Of a DNA stretch of 35,136 bases, positions 20,588 through 31,600 are shown in pieces (the first letter of the stretch is position 1; each line of letters starts with the position of its first letter). The notes under the pieces were generated by a model that saw only the letters and a program-made list of their open reading frames with translations, was not told where the DNA came from and did no database searches. The translations under genes and the position numbers were made by a program. The stretch is from Parachlorella kessleri (taxonomy: Eukaryota; Chlorophyta; Trebouxiophyceae; Chlorellales; Chlorellaceae): contig BBXU01000631.1 of assembly GCA_001598975.1 (NCBI GenBank), positions 1 through 35,136 on the forward strand, given 5' to 3'.

Positions 20588-23500
20588 TCAGTACTTGCCC
20601 CGGAAGGCTTCCCGCGCCCGAAGCTTCAGCCCTTCCCAGGCAGCCTGAGCGCTATGAGAGGCAGACACCGCCAGCCCTGCCACTCCTGATCTCAGCTGAT
20701 CCAGCCACTGCCCAGCCTGGCCTTGCCAAGAATGCACTGCCGGCCCCACGCCCGCCAGCGCATGCTGAGCCTGCTGCGCCAGGCCAGCAGCAGCCTGCTG
20801 CGTGTGCTGAGCCGCCCCTGCCAGCGCATGCTGGGCATGCTCTGCTGCGCTGGCTGTTGCCTGCTGGGCCTGCTGTGCCACGCTCCCAAACCCCTGCCCA
20901 ACCCGCTCGGCTGCAGCACCAAGGCCCTGACCTGCCTGCTGTGCTGCGGTCCCTATCGCCTGCTGTGCATGCTGTGCTGCAGAGCTGGTGCCTTGCCGGA
21001 TGCCCTCCAGAGAGCTTGCCACCGCCTGCTGCCTGCCCTGCCACCACGCAGCTACCTGCGGCATGCCAAGGCAGGTTGACAGCAACCCTCAGGACAGGTT
21101 GCAGACCAAGCGGCGGATGAAGTCTGCCACGGACAAAAGACAGGCGCCCCAACCTCAGGTCATGCCAAGCAAGGATTGCAACCCCCCACCATTCCCCCGG
21201 TACGTTAAGACTGAGCCACGCTTCTACAGAAGAAAAGCAGGTATGAGCACCAAGCAACACGAGTCTCTCCACATTTGAAATCACACCTTCTCAGAAGCCG
21301 GGGATTGCGTTTGTGCTTCAGCCGCAGCTGCAGCTCGCCTGCTATGCCTGGCAGCATCGCCCTCACTGGTAGCGCCCTGCGCCAAATCCCACATATGGAG
21401 GGCACAGTTCAAATAAGTGCAAGAATCCAGGAGATTGGCTTGGGATCCTTAATGCATCCAGTGGATCGAGTCTGCGGGCCAACACTTTGGTGGTAAAGAA
21501 GTGAGGGGATATAGAACAGCCGCCCTATGACACTCGTGTCACTCAAAGTTGTAAGTTGTGGCAAGCTGCTGTGGGCTTGCAAAACAATAGCTTACCCCTG
21601 GTACCATACCACTGACGAGACCCCAACAGAGGAAGGCGGGTAGCACCCCCAAGGCTATTTTGACCCCTCCCCCGGACATGCACACGGCTGCCTAATGCCC
21701 TCCCCAAAAGCCCTACCTCTGCTGCAGCGGCTGCCGCCTCTTCAGCTGCCCTAGCTGCGGCGGACTCGGCCTCCCTCACGCGCTTTAGGGCGTCCTCCAC
21801 GGCATCATCCGCATGCAGGTTGAGTGCTGACTGAGCTCTGCAGTGGCAAACAAAAACATTGGGATGCACCAGGTGTGGAGAGTGTGGGGACTTGATGTAT
21901 ATCAAGGATGACTGAGCTCTGCAATGGCAGACAGCGGAAGGGCCAGACAGTGAGGCCCACCAGCACTGGTGATGCGAAGTCAATGGAGGCTGAGGGTGGG
22001 GTCTGCCCTGTGCTTCCCAAGGAGGTAATTAAGGTGCTTCCCAAGGAGCCTGTGCTCGCTACTTTCATGGTCCTAGGAAGGGATGGACCAGAGTCCACCA
22101 GCTAACGCAACACTTTCAACCTGAGGCTCCCAGACGCCACGACACATCCCGCTCCTGGCCCTTGCTGGCCCCAGCACCGGACAATTTAAAAAGGGGAAGA
22201 TAGTGTAAGTGAGACACGACCATACGACAGGTGGTCCCTTAGAACCACACCTTGCAGCTGCTGAGGTGGCCTGCTGCGCATGCTGTGCCGCCCGCTGCGC
22301 CGACTCGGCAGCCACCACCGAAGCGTCCGCAGCGCGCTGCGCCGCCTTGGCCGCTGCCGCGGCCGCCCTGCGCGCCTCTTCTGCCCTCGCCGCCAAGGCC
22401 TCCAGGCTAGACCCCTCCGGCAGGCCTGCTGCTGACGCTGCCTCCTCCGTTGCAGCTGCTGCCCTACCCTTTGCTGCTTCCTTAACCTTGCTTAGAGTAA
22501 GGTCCTCATGCTCCTGCTCCCCACGCTGCTCGCCATCGCTGTAGACCGCCGACTCCTCAAGCGGCGGCAGCACCTGCCGCCCATTGCCTGCCCCCAATTC
22601 AAGGTTGTCGCTCACTGCAGCAGTGGTGGCCGGCCCAGCAGGCGTGTTGGGCCCATCACGCACCCTTGCCCCGGACTGGCCGGAGACATCGGAAACACCA
22701 TCAACAACGGCAGCAGCGGGCGCCGCTGGGGCACTGGAGCCCACTGGCTCGCCACCTAGCAGCTGGCTCCAGCTGCTTTGGGCATCGCCAGCAAATGGCG
22801 CCAGGGTGCTTGCCCCCGCGGGCGGCTGCTGCTGCGCCTGCTTGGCTATGCCGGCCCACTCGCCCTGCTGCTGCTGCTCTGCCTGCTGCGGCTGCTGGGC
22901 GTGCTCTGCCACTTCCTTCAGGTGCTGAGCCTGGTAATCCCGGATCCGAGCCAGGGCGGCCAGTCCCTCCGGTGTGTGCACCACCGAAGTCTCGTGCTGG
23001 CCTTCTGAAGCAGTACTGCCACCTTGGCTGTGCTGCAAGCCCTGCTGTGCCTGCTCTGGCCTCCCTGCCTCCTCCGGCTTGTTCATCACACTCTCTGACA
23101 TGGACGTTTCGCCCAAGCCTTCATCAACAGGGCCGCCAGCAGCACGCTCTGTGACCACAGCCTTGGGCTGCTGCTGCTCATCAGCTTGCTGTGCCTGCTG
23201 CTGCTGGTCCGCTTGCTGTCCCTGGCCCTGCTGGTCCCACTCCTGCGCCTGCAACCGCCGCTGCGCGCGCTCCAGCAGGGAGGGCACCGGCCTGCCAGTG
23301 TTCACGACCACGGCAGGTGGAGGCGCCAAGCTGGCCTGCTGCCGCCGCTGCCCTGCAAGACCAAAGCCTGCCCTAGTTACCACCACAGGCCAAGTGCTTC
23401 CCAAAGGCAGGAGGTAACTACTCTGGCAATCTTCTCTCTAATGCAAGGTGGAGATATCACATATATTATGCAATGGCGAGTCGTGCTGGCAATGGCAAGC

Positions 23501-24478
23501 TGTTCAATGGCCGACTCACGCAGCTGCACAAAGAGTCCTCCAGCAGCCAGCGCCGCCAGCAGAACCGCCGCTCCAAGCAAGGCATTGCCTGCAGCAGCCA
23601 GGCTAGCGGCTGTCAGATGCTGTGAGCAATAGATGCCTGAGCAACTACACCTCCGCACAGAAACCACGAGGTGGGGCTTTGCCAGTGTGCCTCAAATGTC
23701 TCGTCCTGCTACTGCCTATGAGTGTGGCAGTCAGCTGCTGCCAATCTTCACCTCAACATCCTCAACAGCAACAACTACGCAAACAAGGCGTCGGCCCCTT
23801 GGGAGCCAGAAGCAGGCTGTTAGGCCGGCTCCCAACTGGGTGACCATAGCAAAGCAAAACGCATGGCACAGGATCTGCCGCAACTGTCAATGACGATGCT
23901 CTCAAGCACCCAATTAGCCAGCTGACTGCATGTTCGACGCCGACACAGGGCATACAACAGGGCAGTGCCAAAACATTAAGCCCCCGCTGTACCCCGACAT
24001 TAGCACGCTTACCCAGCCAGCTGGGCCTTCTGCGCTCCTTGCCTCCGTCCCAGCCACCAGTGCCCGCTGGCCCTGGGATGGAGTCCTTGTCCCAGCTTAG
24101 GATAGGGCTAGGCTCCTTGACATCACCACCGTTGGATGGCGAAGAGGCTGTTGTGCGGTAGGTGGCTGCTGACGACGACCCCTCCCTCACGACCTGACCG
24201 GGCGCACGCCAAGCGCCGGAGACTTCCTCCTGGGACTCTTTAGGACCAGAATCTCCGCTCACTGGTGGAGTAGTGTCTTGCCTCCCTTCCAAGGAGCCTT
24301 CAGATTCCCCATCACGGAAGCTAGAAGCGGACCTCAAGGAGACGTCCACCCTTCGCCGCCTCTGAAGCTGCGAGCAACCGATAGGTTGCCTTGTGGGCAA
24401 AACCGAGGTACCAAGGCACCGTCTCTGCGACGTTTTGCTAGGGTGGTGCACCCTTGTGCCAGTTGCTGACAGCATCAT
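20588..24478 (-). CDS. Plastid-targeted Ala/Gln-rich amphipathic-repeat membrane protein (unknown function)
   Basis: Minus-strand exons 24478-24013, 23609-23520, 23352-22251, 21837-21717 and 21055-20588 join in phase (748 residues). The start (two adjacent ATGs) gives a Ser/Arg-rich, acid-poor leader with QRRRRVDVSLRSASSF, typical of a plastid transit peptide. After an acidic/Pro-rich stretch comes one membrane segment (GNALLGAAVLLAALAAGGLF), then a long Gln-rich disordered region, an Ala-rich coiled coil (ARAEEARRAAAAAAKAAQRA, and AESAAARAAEEAAAAAAE in the next exon), and a last exon of degenerate 11-residue repeats such as SAAQHAQQAIG, SVAQQAQQATA, GAAQHTQQAAA. The repeats recall LEA or apolipoprotein-like amphipathic helices that lie on lipid. 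No named family recognised. A role at a plastid membrane is inference. Confidence 0.75.
21828..21929. repeat. Local duplication of a 3' splice site in the Ala-rich gene
   Basis: TGACTGAGCTCTGCAGTGGC (from 21828), which spans the acceptor of the exon ending at 21837, recurs with one change at 21909, 81 bp into the intron. Both copies therefore carry CTGCAG/TTGCAG followed by AGCTCAGTCA on the coding strand. Confidence 0.75.
22011..22048. repeat. Short tandem duplication in the same intron
   Basis: TGCTTCCCAAGGAG occurs at 22011 and again at 22035 (24-bp spacing). It has no coding context. Confidence 0.6.
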
Positions 24479-25695
24479 GATCAGTGCAACCCACTAGAAA
24501 AGGTGTAGCCCCGTGGCACATATGTAAGGCTGGCATGCACACAACGTATAATGCGATGCGTTTCACCCTGCAATAGTAGGACTGCGCGCTCCATGCTTCG
24601 CGTGACCTGCCTCACCACTTGTGAACCATATCCCACCATGGTCATGGGTTGCACCAAGCACTTGAAGCTGTTCGGGGTTGCAGAAAATGCATAGGAAAGC
24701 CAAGGCGTCGATACTCCTTGGCTTGCAAGCCAATTGGCTGGCGGATTTCAACCAGATGGGAGATAGACAGGCCCCAGGGCTGCCTATCCACATCGAACCT
24801 TATATGGGGAGCCCAGGAACTCACTGGGTTAGCCGTGAGGCAGTGTGTCATCGACCTCACTGCAAGGAAGTACCCATAAATATTTGACTACTGCTACTCT
24901 GCCACCCAGCAAACAGTTCTTACCCATGCACATGCAGACAGCAGGGAGCCTCACAATCATCATCAGCAAAAACAGAATGCAGGAAGGAGACACCATTGCA
25001 AATGCACTAAGGACTCTTGATGAAGCATGTCCACACGACTTAATGCACAATGGAAAAAATGAAAGACCGCAACAGCACGCCGTCACGCTAGCTCCATGCA
25101 CACCTTGGTTGCTGTTAACACACACTCCAGGGCAGCAAAAGGAGGCAGAGTGGCACTGACGGCACGCCCAAAAAGGGACCAAACATGCATATAAGCAAAC
25201 AATTTTTAGTTTCGTGGCAGGGACAGCCAGAAGAAGCCCAAACACGACTATGGCATGGCATTAAGAAGCTTGCACCAGTGACATGGCTAAACCCCTGACC
25301 AAGCCAGGATAGCAACTGCAAATTCCGTACATGTCGTGCCAGGGCTGCCTCAGCAAAACCATCCAAGCTCTGTGGTGGGGGTTTTACATCATAGGGGCGA
25401 CTACCTCTATCCAGTGCGGTGTGGGAAAAGCCAGTGGCATCTGCCACGTGTCTGCAAGAACACTTCATCGCTTACCCAGAAATCCTAGCACTCACAGCAT
25501 ACTCAGTCCGTACACAATGACATATCGACGAGCGGCAGCAGTAAACACCCCAGGTTTGTCAGTCAGGCCTGGCCCGTCTGCAACCTCTAAAGTCCCTCTC
25601 GTTACCACTGCCGCCTGGGCCCATCTTCACAAGCCTCTATCCTGCACATCCCAAGTGCAGCCTTGGCACCTACACACCCCCATAGAAAGCCTCGC
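24479..25695. other. Intergenic: LARP1 3' UTR and promoter of the Ala-rich gene
   Basis: Both neighbours run leftward. A minus-strand TGTAA (TTACA at 25384-25388) lies about 310 bases after the LARP1 stop and is its probable poly(A) signal. The remaining stretch should hold the promoter of the Ala-rich gene. Open frames on either strand here lack motifs or exon structure. Confidence 0.5.
25384..25388 (-). terminator. TGTAA poly(A) signal of LARP1
   Basis: TGTAA on the minus strand at a usual distance from the stop at 25696. Confidence 0.5.
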
Positions 25696-28600
25696 TCACG
25701 CCGAGGCCTCTACCACGGCCGGCGAAGGCGGCTTGGTGACTGCGGCCGCCTCGCCGCCGTCCGCCTGGACATGCACCGCCTGCTGCTGCTGCTGCTGGGA
25801 GTCCTGCTGTGGCTGCTGCTGCTGCTGTGCCCCTGCGGCGCCCAAGACGCTGGGCTTCTGTGCCTTGGGCGGCAAGCCGTTCAGGTGGCCTGAGCCCTTG
25901 GGGAGGCTGCCGCTGCCGCCATGGTGGGCATGCTTGCTACCCCCATGGCCTTTCTTGCCCTCTGGGCCCTGCATAGCAAGGGAGGAAAGGCGGCTGGGAG
26001 TGGGATGCTAGGGCGCCCAAAACAGGAACGCATGCTGCGTGCAGTGCTGCGCAGTGCCGGGAGTGACCAAGCAAGGACCGAGACTCATTATGGCCTGGGA
26101 CCTTGCACACACGACACTGGCGACGCATCCTCTCTCATTGCCCGTTTGCCCACTGCCCCGGCTTTGGGGTTATACTAATGTGCTATCCTGCCAAAGTGGC
26201 ACGCCAACAGATCGACCGCACAGCTACAGTGACAGCCTGCCAAGCAGCAGCCCTCCCTTCCTGCCGCCATCTGCATGGCTAGCTGTGCGGGCTGGGTGGC
26301 CTGCAAGGAGTAACCAGGGGATTTGTTGGAGGGGCGAACAAGGCAGCACCGGGCGGGCAGACTCGCCTTCTGATGCGGCGGATGCTGTGTGTGCCCCTTG
26401 TGCTGCTGCGCCTTGGCCCGGAAGTCCTGCATCCCCCGAAACTCCTCATCCAGGAGCTTCTTCAACTGCAACGGAAAAGGCCATCAACAGATGAGCCAGG
26501 GCCCTTCCGGGATGTTTTTCTATCCCACAAAACTCTTCAAGAGCGGCGCACGTGCCTTGGAAGGCAACACTCATGCGGTCCGCACCCACAGGCCCACAGG
26601 CAAGGCAGGCGGGTGGTGGTAAGGAAGCCAGGCCATGCTTGTGTCCCTAGGCAGGAGTCTCCATCCATGGACCCCCTTTCCTTGCAAGGAATCTCAGCGT
26701 CCCATGGCGGGCTAGAGCGCCCACCCTCTCGCACCAACAGCCCGCCCCCCAAAAACCACAAGACCTCACTGACACCTAGCCAGCGGAAAGCAGACAGCCA
26801 ACTTGCGGTTCACTCATAGAACCTAGGCCGGCAGCCCGCAACACAGACACCAAACTGTGACAGAGGGCATCCTGCCGTGGGAGTGCGGAAGAGCGCTGTC
26901 CGAAACATCAACCATATGGACAGACTGTCTGTCCCCACGCCTCACCCGCGGCTCCATCTGAAGGCTGCTACCCTTGGGGAAGCCAGTGTAGTGGTGGAAG
27001 GCCCAGAACTTCTCCAGGCCGTACAGGCTGTCACCATCAAAGTAGTCCTGCGCACAGAGCATACAAGCACACTGGGACACACCCTCACAAGGACCACCCC
27101 AGGAAGCGGACCCCCTCTAGGCCCCCACCCTAGCATTTGCACGATGTGCGTGGTCGGGCCGCCTTGGCAATTGGTTCGTTTCCCAACCAACAGCGGTGCT
27201 GACATGGCTGTCTTCGACCCTTCCCGGCCGCTTCCACATCCTCTACAAACACAGTGCTAACTTTCCGCTCTCCAGCTCACGGCTCCTACAGGCGCCCAGC
27301 GTGCCACCCCCACCCACCTTGACCGTCATCTGCTCAAAGTCGCGGTACAGCTGCTCGTCAAACTTCTTCTCCAGCCCGTACGAGTAGAAGCGGAAGAGGC
27401 ACTCCAGCCCGTATTGGTACTCCGCAGCGGCATCCTCCAGCGCATACCTATGAAGGGCATTCAGGAGGAGGACCTTTAAGCGGGATAGATGGTGGGTATC
27501 CTGGGTATCTGCACCAAAGGAGGACACTACAGGCTGCTCGGACGCACGGACGCGACGGGACCAGGAAGGAGGGGGCGAGGCCCCTCTCCAGCCTTTCACC
27601 ACTGAGCGAGTCCTCATGCATCTTCACGGCCGATCCAAAGATGACACAGGCAAGCTTCCAAGTCACTTGGGTAATGAACCTCTGTCACCACAAGGTACAC
27701 TACACGCAGACGGTCCGGGAGCACCTCCAGGCAGGAAATTCCCTTAACTTACAAATTGCTGTGAGAACTGACCCAGGATACAGGCAAGGCGCACAAACCT
27801 CTGGACGGCACTCACTTGCGGAAGTCGTCGTACATCTTCTGGTTGAAGTTGTCGCGCAGGAAGTAGCACCAAAAGCGGAAGAGCGCGTTCATCTCCTGGC
27901 TCTGCCCCACGCCCAGCTCCACCCGCTCCTGGATCAAATCAGGATTTAGGGTTGGCAGGGCTGACAGGCGACAGGGTAGGCAGCGACAGGCAGCGAAAGG
28001 GCCTATTGTGGCAGGGAAAGATGACCTTTGGGATTGTAAAGCTGCAATCACCAAGGGGCGAGGGAGGAGGGGAAGCCAGATGCACAGCTTACCAAGAAGC
28101 AGGGCCATGATCTACCCCACCCTACCCATTTCCCTCTATATCGTGCAATGGCAAGACACAAAAATCACGCAGCCGCACCGCAGTGTCCAAGACCCGCCCA
28201 TTACTGGCCCCCTAAAAGCATCCCAGGGCTTGGTCACAAGGGGTACGAAAGCACACTGCCTGGCCCCACGCACACATGGCCATGGTAAGCCCTCCAGCCT
28301 TCCCCCCGTGATGCACACCACGAACCGCTGGGCACACCATACATCATGCTACTGGTAGATACACCGTGCCACGCATCAGGAATCAGAAAACAGGCTTCCT
28401 GGTTCACCCTGTAGGCAGCGTGCGTACCTTATGACACATTACCACTACAGGCAGGTACACCGTGTCATGCATCCCAGGTCAATAAGCAAAGCTTGCTGGC
28501 TCACCTGTAGGCAGCGCGCGTACCACTTCTCGTACTTGAGCTGCGTGAAGTTGTTCTCTTCCAGCAGCGCGTGGCTGGGGTGCTGGAACTTGGGGATGGG

Positions 28601-31600
28601 CAGAGAGCTGCAGCAGGGGGGTGGGAGCCACACACCAGTGAGGGGCTGCACACAGGCTTAGCAACTCTGAGGGTGCTGAGATTTGGGGATGGGCAGGGAG
28701 CTGCAGGAGCGGCGAGTGTGAGGAACAGTCAGAAGCAGCAACTCCAGCATTGCAGGGTAAGTCGGGGGCTGCTCCAAGGATCTCTGCTCACTCGTGGGCA
28801 CTTCAGACAACCGATAACGAGCCTGACGGCGCACGGAGGTGTGTGCCAAAAACACCCAAATCCAACAAGTAGCTGCAAGCCTCCCACAATTGCCCACTAC
28901 CGCGAGAGCTAGCCGGCCCGCCCAACTGCCGGAGCTCACACAAAAATCAAGGACTGCTTAATGGCAGACCCAAGTTTTGCTCAGTTTGCTTGAACCTGCG
29001 CCTGCCACTCACCCGCCGACAAGGGAGCCGGGGCCGCCCGTACTGCCAAAGCTGCCGGGCTGGCTAGTGGTACCGCCGCCGCCCAGCCGGTAGCGGCCTG
29101 AGGGAGAGGTGCCCATAATAGCATGGGAGTCGGGGGGTGTTGAGCCCAATACCCAGCCTGCAAGCCGAGGAAGAAGTGAAAGGATTGCGTGAGGTGCGCT
29201 GGCTTGAGAAATGACTACGGGTACCGGCCCCTTGAGGGACATATCTGAGGGTATGGGAGTTGGGACCAAGTACACCAGCATCGACCAGGGAGGCAGAGAG
29301 CGACGCCAAACCCAACCTGCCACCACTCGCCAAGCTTCGTGAGCGGACAAGCGGGACCTGTGGTTAGCATGGGTGGCAGGTAGTGCGAACAGGGAGTGAG
29401 AGTTGAGCTGGACTGACAGGGCTGGATGCAGGCGGGGCCTGTAACACACTACTCACCCAGCGAGACGGAGGGCGGGGACTCGCCCATGCGCGGCCGCCGG
29501 TGGCCGCCGCCGCCGCCTCCATGCTTTGGCAGGGAGGCCGGGTAGAAGTTGGACGACAGCTTCTTGCCGGCCAGAACAGCGCCGGGGGCGTTGGGAGGCA
29601 TGCGGGGCGGCTTGCCGGCAATGGCGCGGTTGCGGTTCATCTGCAGCGATGCAAGGGGTGCAGATGCTTCCTTCAAGGGCAGCGCATGTGTGTGTCTCAT
29701 GCATGACGGGTTGCCTCGTCCTGCCGCCATACACGAGTGCTCCTTCCACGGAGTGACCAGTCATTGACAACCTGATTTCCTCACTGGACACCCCTCTGCT
29801 CAGCTCAAGCTTTGAACCAGCGGGTCTCATCTCTGGCAGCTTTCACCGGCCGGCAGACATGGACGCCTTTCGGGTTCCCTTCTTTGTACCGTGCCCTTTA
29901 AAGAGCGAAGAGAGGTCGCCCCTTGTCCTCCCTCACCTTACGAAGCTCCTGCTCGTAGTAGGCCAGACCATCATTGATGGCATTGGCCAAGTCGTCCCGG
30001 TCGCTCCCAACGTTGTCCTCGCTGGAGGGCTTTTTTGGGCTGCGGTACGACTGCAGCAGCAACCACAGCAGGGCGTATCGCTCAGCCCAGCACAACGTGG
30101 AGCCACTCCCTGGGACCTCCCCAACCTGGCATCGCAAAGAGACTTTCTGTGGCGCTGCTTGGCGAGCGCCAGCAGGCCAGGGGCATGTGCACAGCCCACC
30201 CCCCCATGCTGGTATACAGGGGGAAACAACAAACCTCCAGAGGCCCGCCCCCAAGCAAGCTGCTTGGGTCACCACTGCTCACTGAAGCCCGCGGCCTGCT
30301 AGCAGAGCCAAAGAGGAACCCCACACACAGCCGCACCGCCTGACGGCAGCACCCACCGGCTTGACCACTATGAGCCGTGCGACATCCTTGTCACTGATAT
30401 CCTCGCTCCGCTGCTGTGCCTGCTGCCTCCTGGCCGGCTCAGAAGCCTCGTCAAGGTCGTTCTCCTGCGCAAGCCACCGCGCAGGCACACCTATACTTGC
30501 TCAATGTGCGAAATCCAGCATACAAGGCGCACGTGTGCTACCTGCAAACTAGGCACATTAAATTGAGCACAGGGGGTTGCCGGGAGGGGTCGGCTACCTG
30601 GCGGTCACCACCCAAGGTTTCGGCGAGTAGGCCTACAAGGCCCCTGATGGCATCAGCCAGGTGATGGTCTACCCGCAGGTGCAGAACACAGCACACGGGG
30701 TGCCTGACGGCAGCGCATACGCTGGAAACACGTGAACAGATGAGCCCACCTCGTCCAACTGGAACATGTCGTCCTCATCAAACTCCTCGTCCCCATTCTC
30801 CTTAGCCTTGCTAGCCTCCCCAGCAGCAGCACCGCTCTCCTCGGCGGCCGGGGCCACGGCACCCACGGCAGGAGCAGCCTCGGCAGCAGCGGCGGCGGCA
30901 CCTCCCGCTGCTTCTGCCGCCTCTGGGGCCGCTGCCGGCACCTCAGCTGCCTGCGCTTCCTGGCCCTTGTCTGCTGACCCCTGCGGCTCAGTAGGCTCTT
31001 CGGCTGGCCCGCCGCCAGCCGCTGCTGCCGCAGCGTCGGCAGCCTCGGCTTTCAGCCCTGGACTCTCCCCAGCAGCTGGCTGCTCGCCCACAGCAGGCAC
31101 TTCCTTGTCGTCGCCACTGGGCTCGGCACCAGCGCTGGACTGGGTGTTTGCATCGCCGCCCTCAGCCGCTTCGGCTTCCCCAGAGGCGTCACCCACAGCA
31201 GCACCAGCAGCAGCACCAGCAGGACTAGCCTCCTCCTCGGCCTCCTCCTTCTTGCCAGCTGCTGCCGCCGCCTCGCCGGTACCGTTGGCCAGGTGCTCCT
31301 CAGCCGCCGCCGGCGCCGGCGCCGCGGCCGCCTCACCAGCAGCCACGTCAGCAGCAGCGGTGGGCTCCTCGCCCGCCGCGGGCTCTGCGGCCAGCGGCGC
31401 GTGCACGCTGGAGTCTCGCTGCTCTTCCGGCAGCACCCACTGGGCCCACTTCTCGCGTGGCCGCATGCGCAGCATGTCCTCGCTGAGCTCTACCACAGCA
31501 GAGTCCTGCATGGGGTGATGGGATGGATGACTAACCATTTCTAAGGGACACCGCTAAGCAGACTTCTACGTCCTCGCTGAGCTCTACCACACCGGAGTCC

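Noticed and set aside
22209..23632. Several plus-strand open frames of 80-160 codons rich in Cys, Leu and Pro
   Set aside because: They are antisense shadows of the Ala/Gln-rich exon 22251-23352.
30598..30668. Coding-like block [17 protein letters not shown] in a LARP1 intron with a donor after it
   Set aside because: Its phase does not fit the flanking exons (71 bases), which join perfectly without it. If included it would bring a stop, so at best it is a poison exon.
30766..31518. 250-codon open frame on the plus strand, Ser/Ala-rich
   Set aside because: It is the mirror of the Ala/Glu-rich LARP1 exon on the other strand; biased codon use there leaves several frames open.
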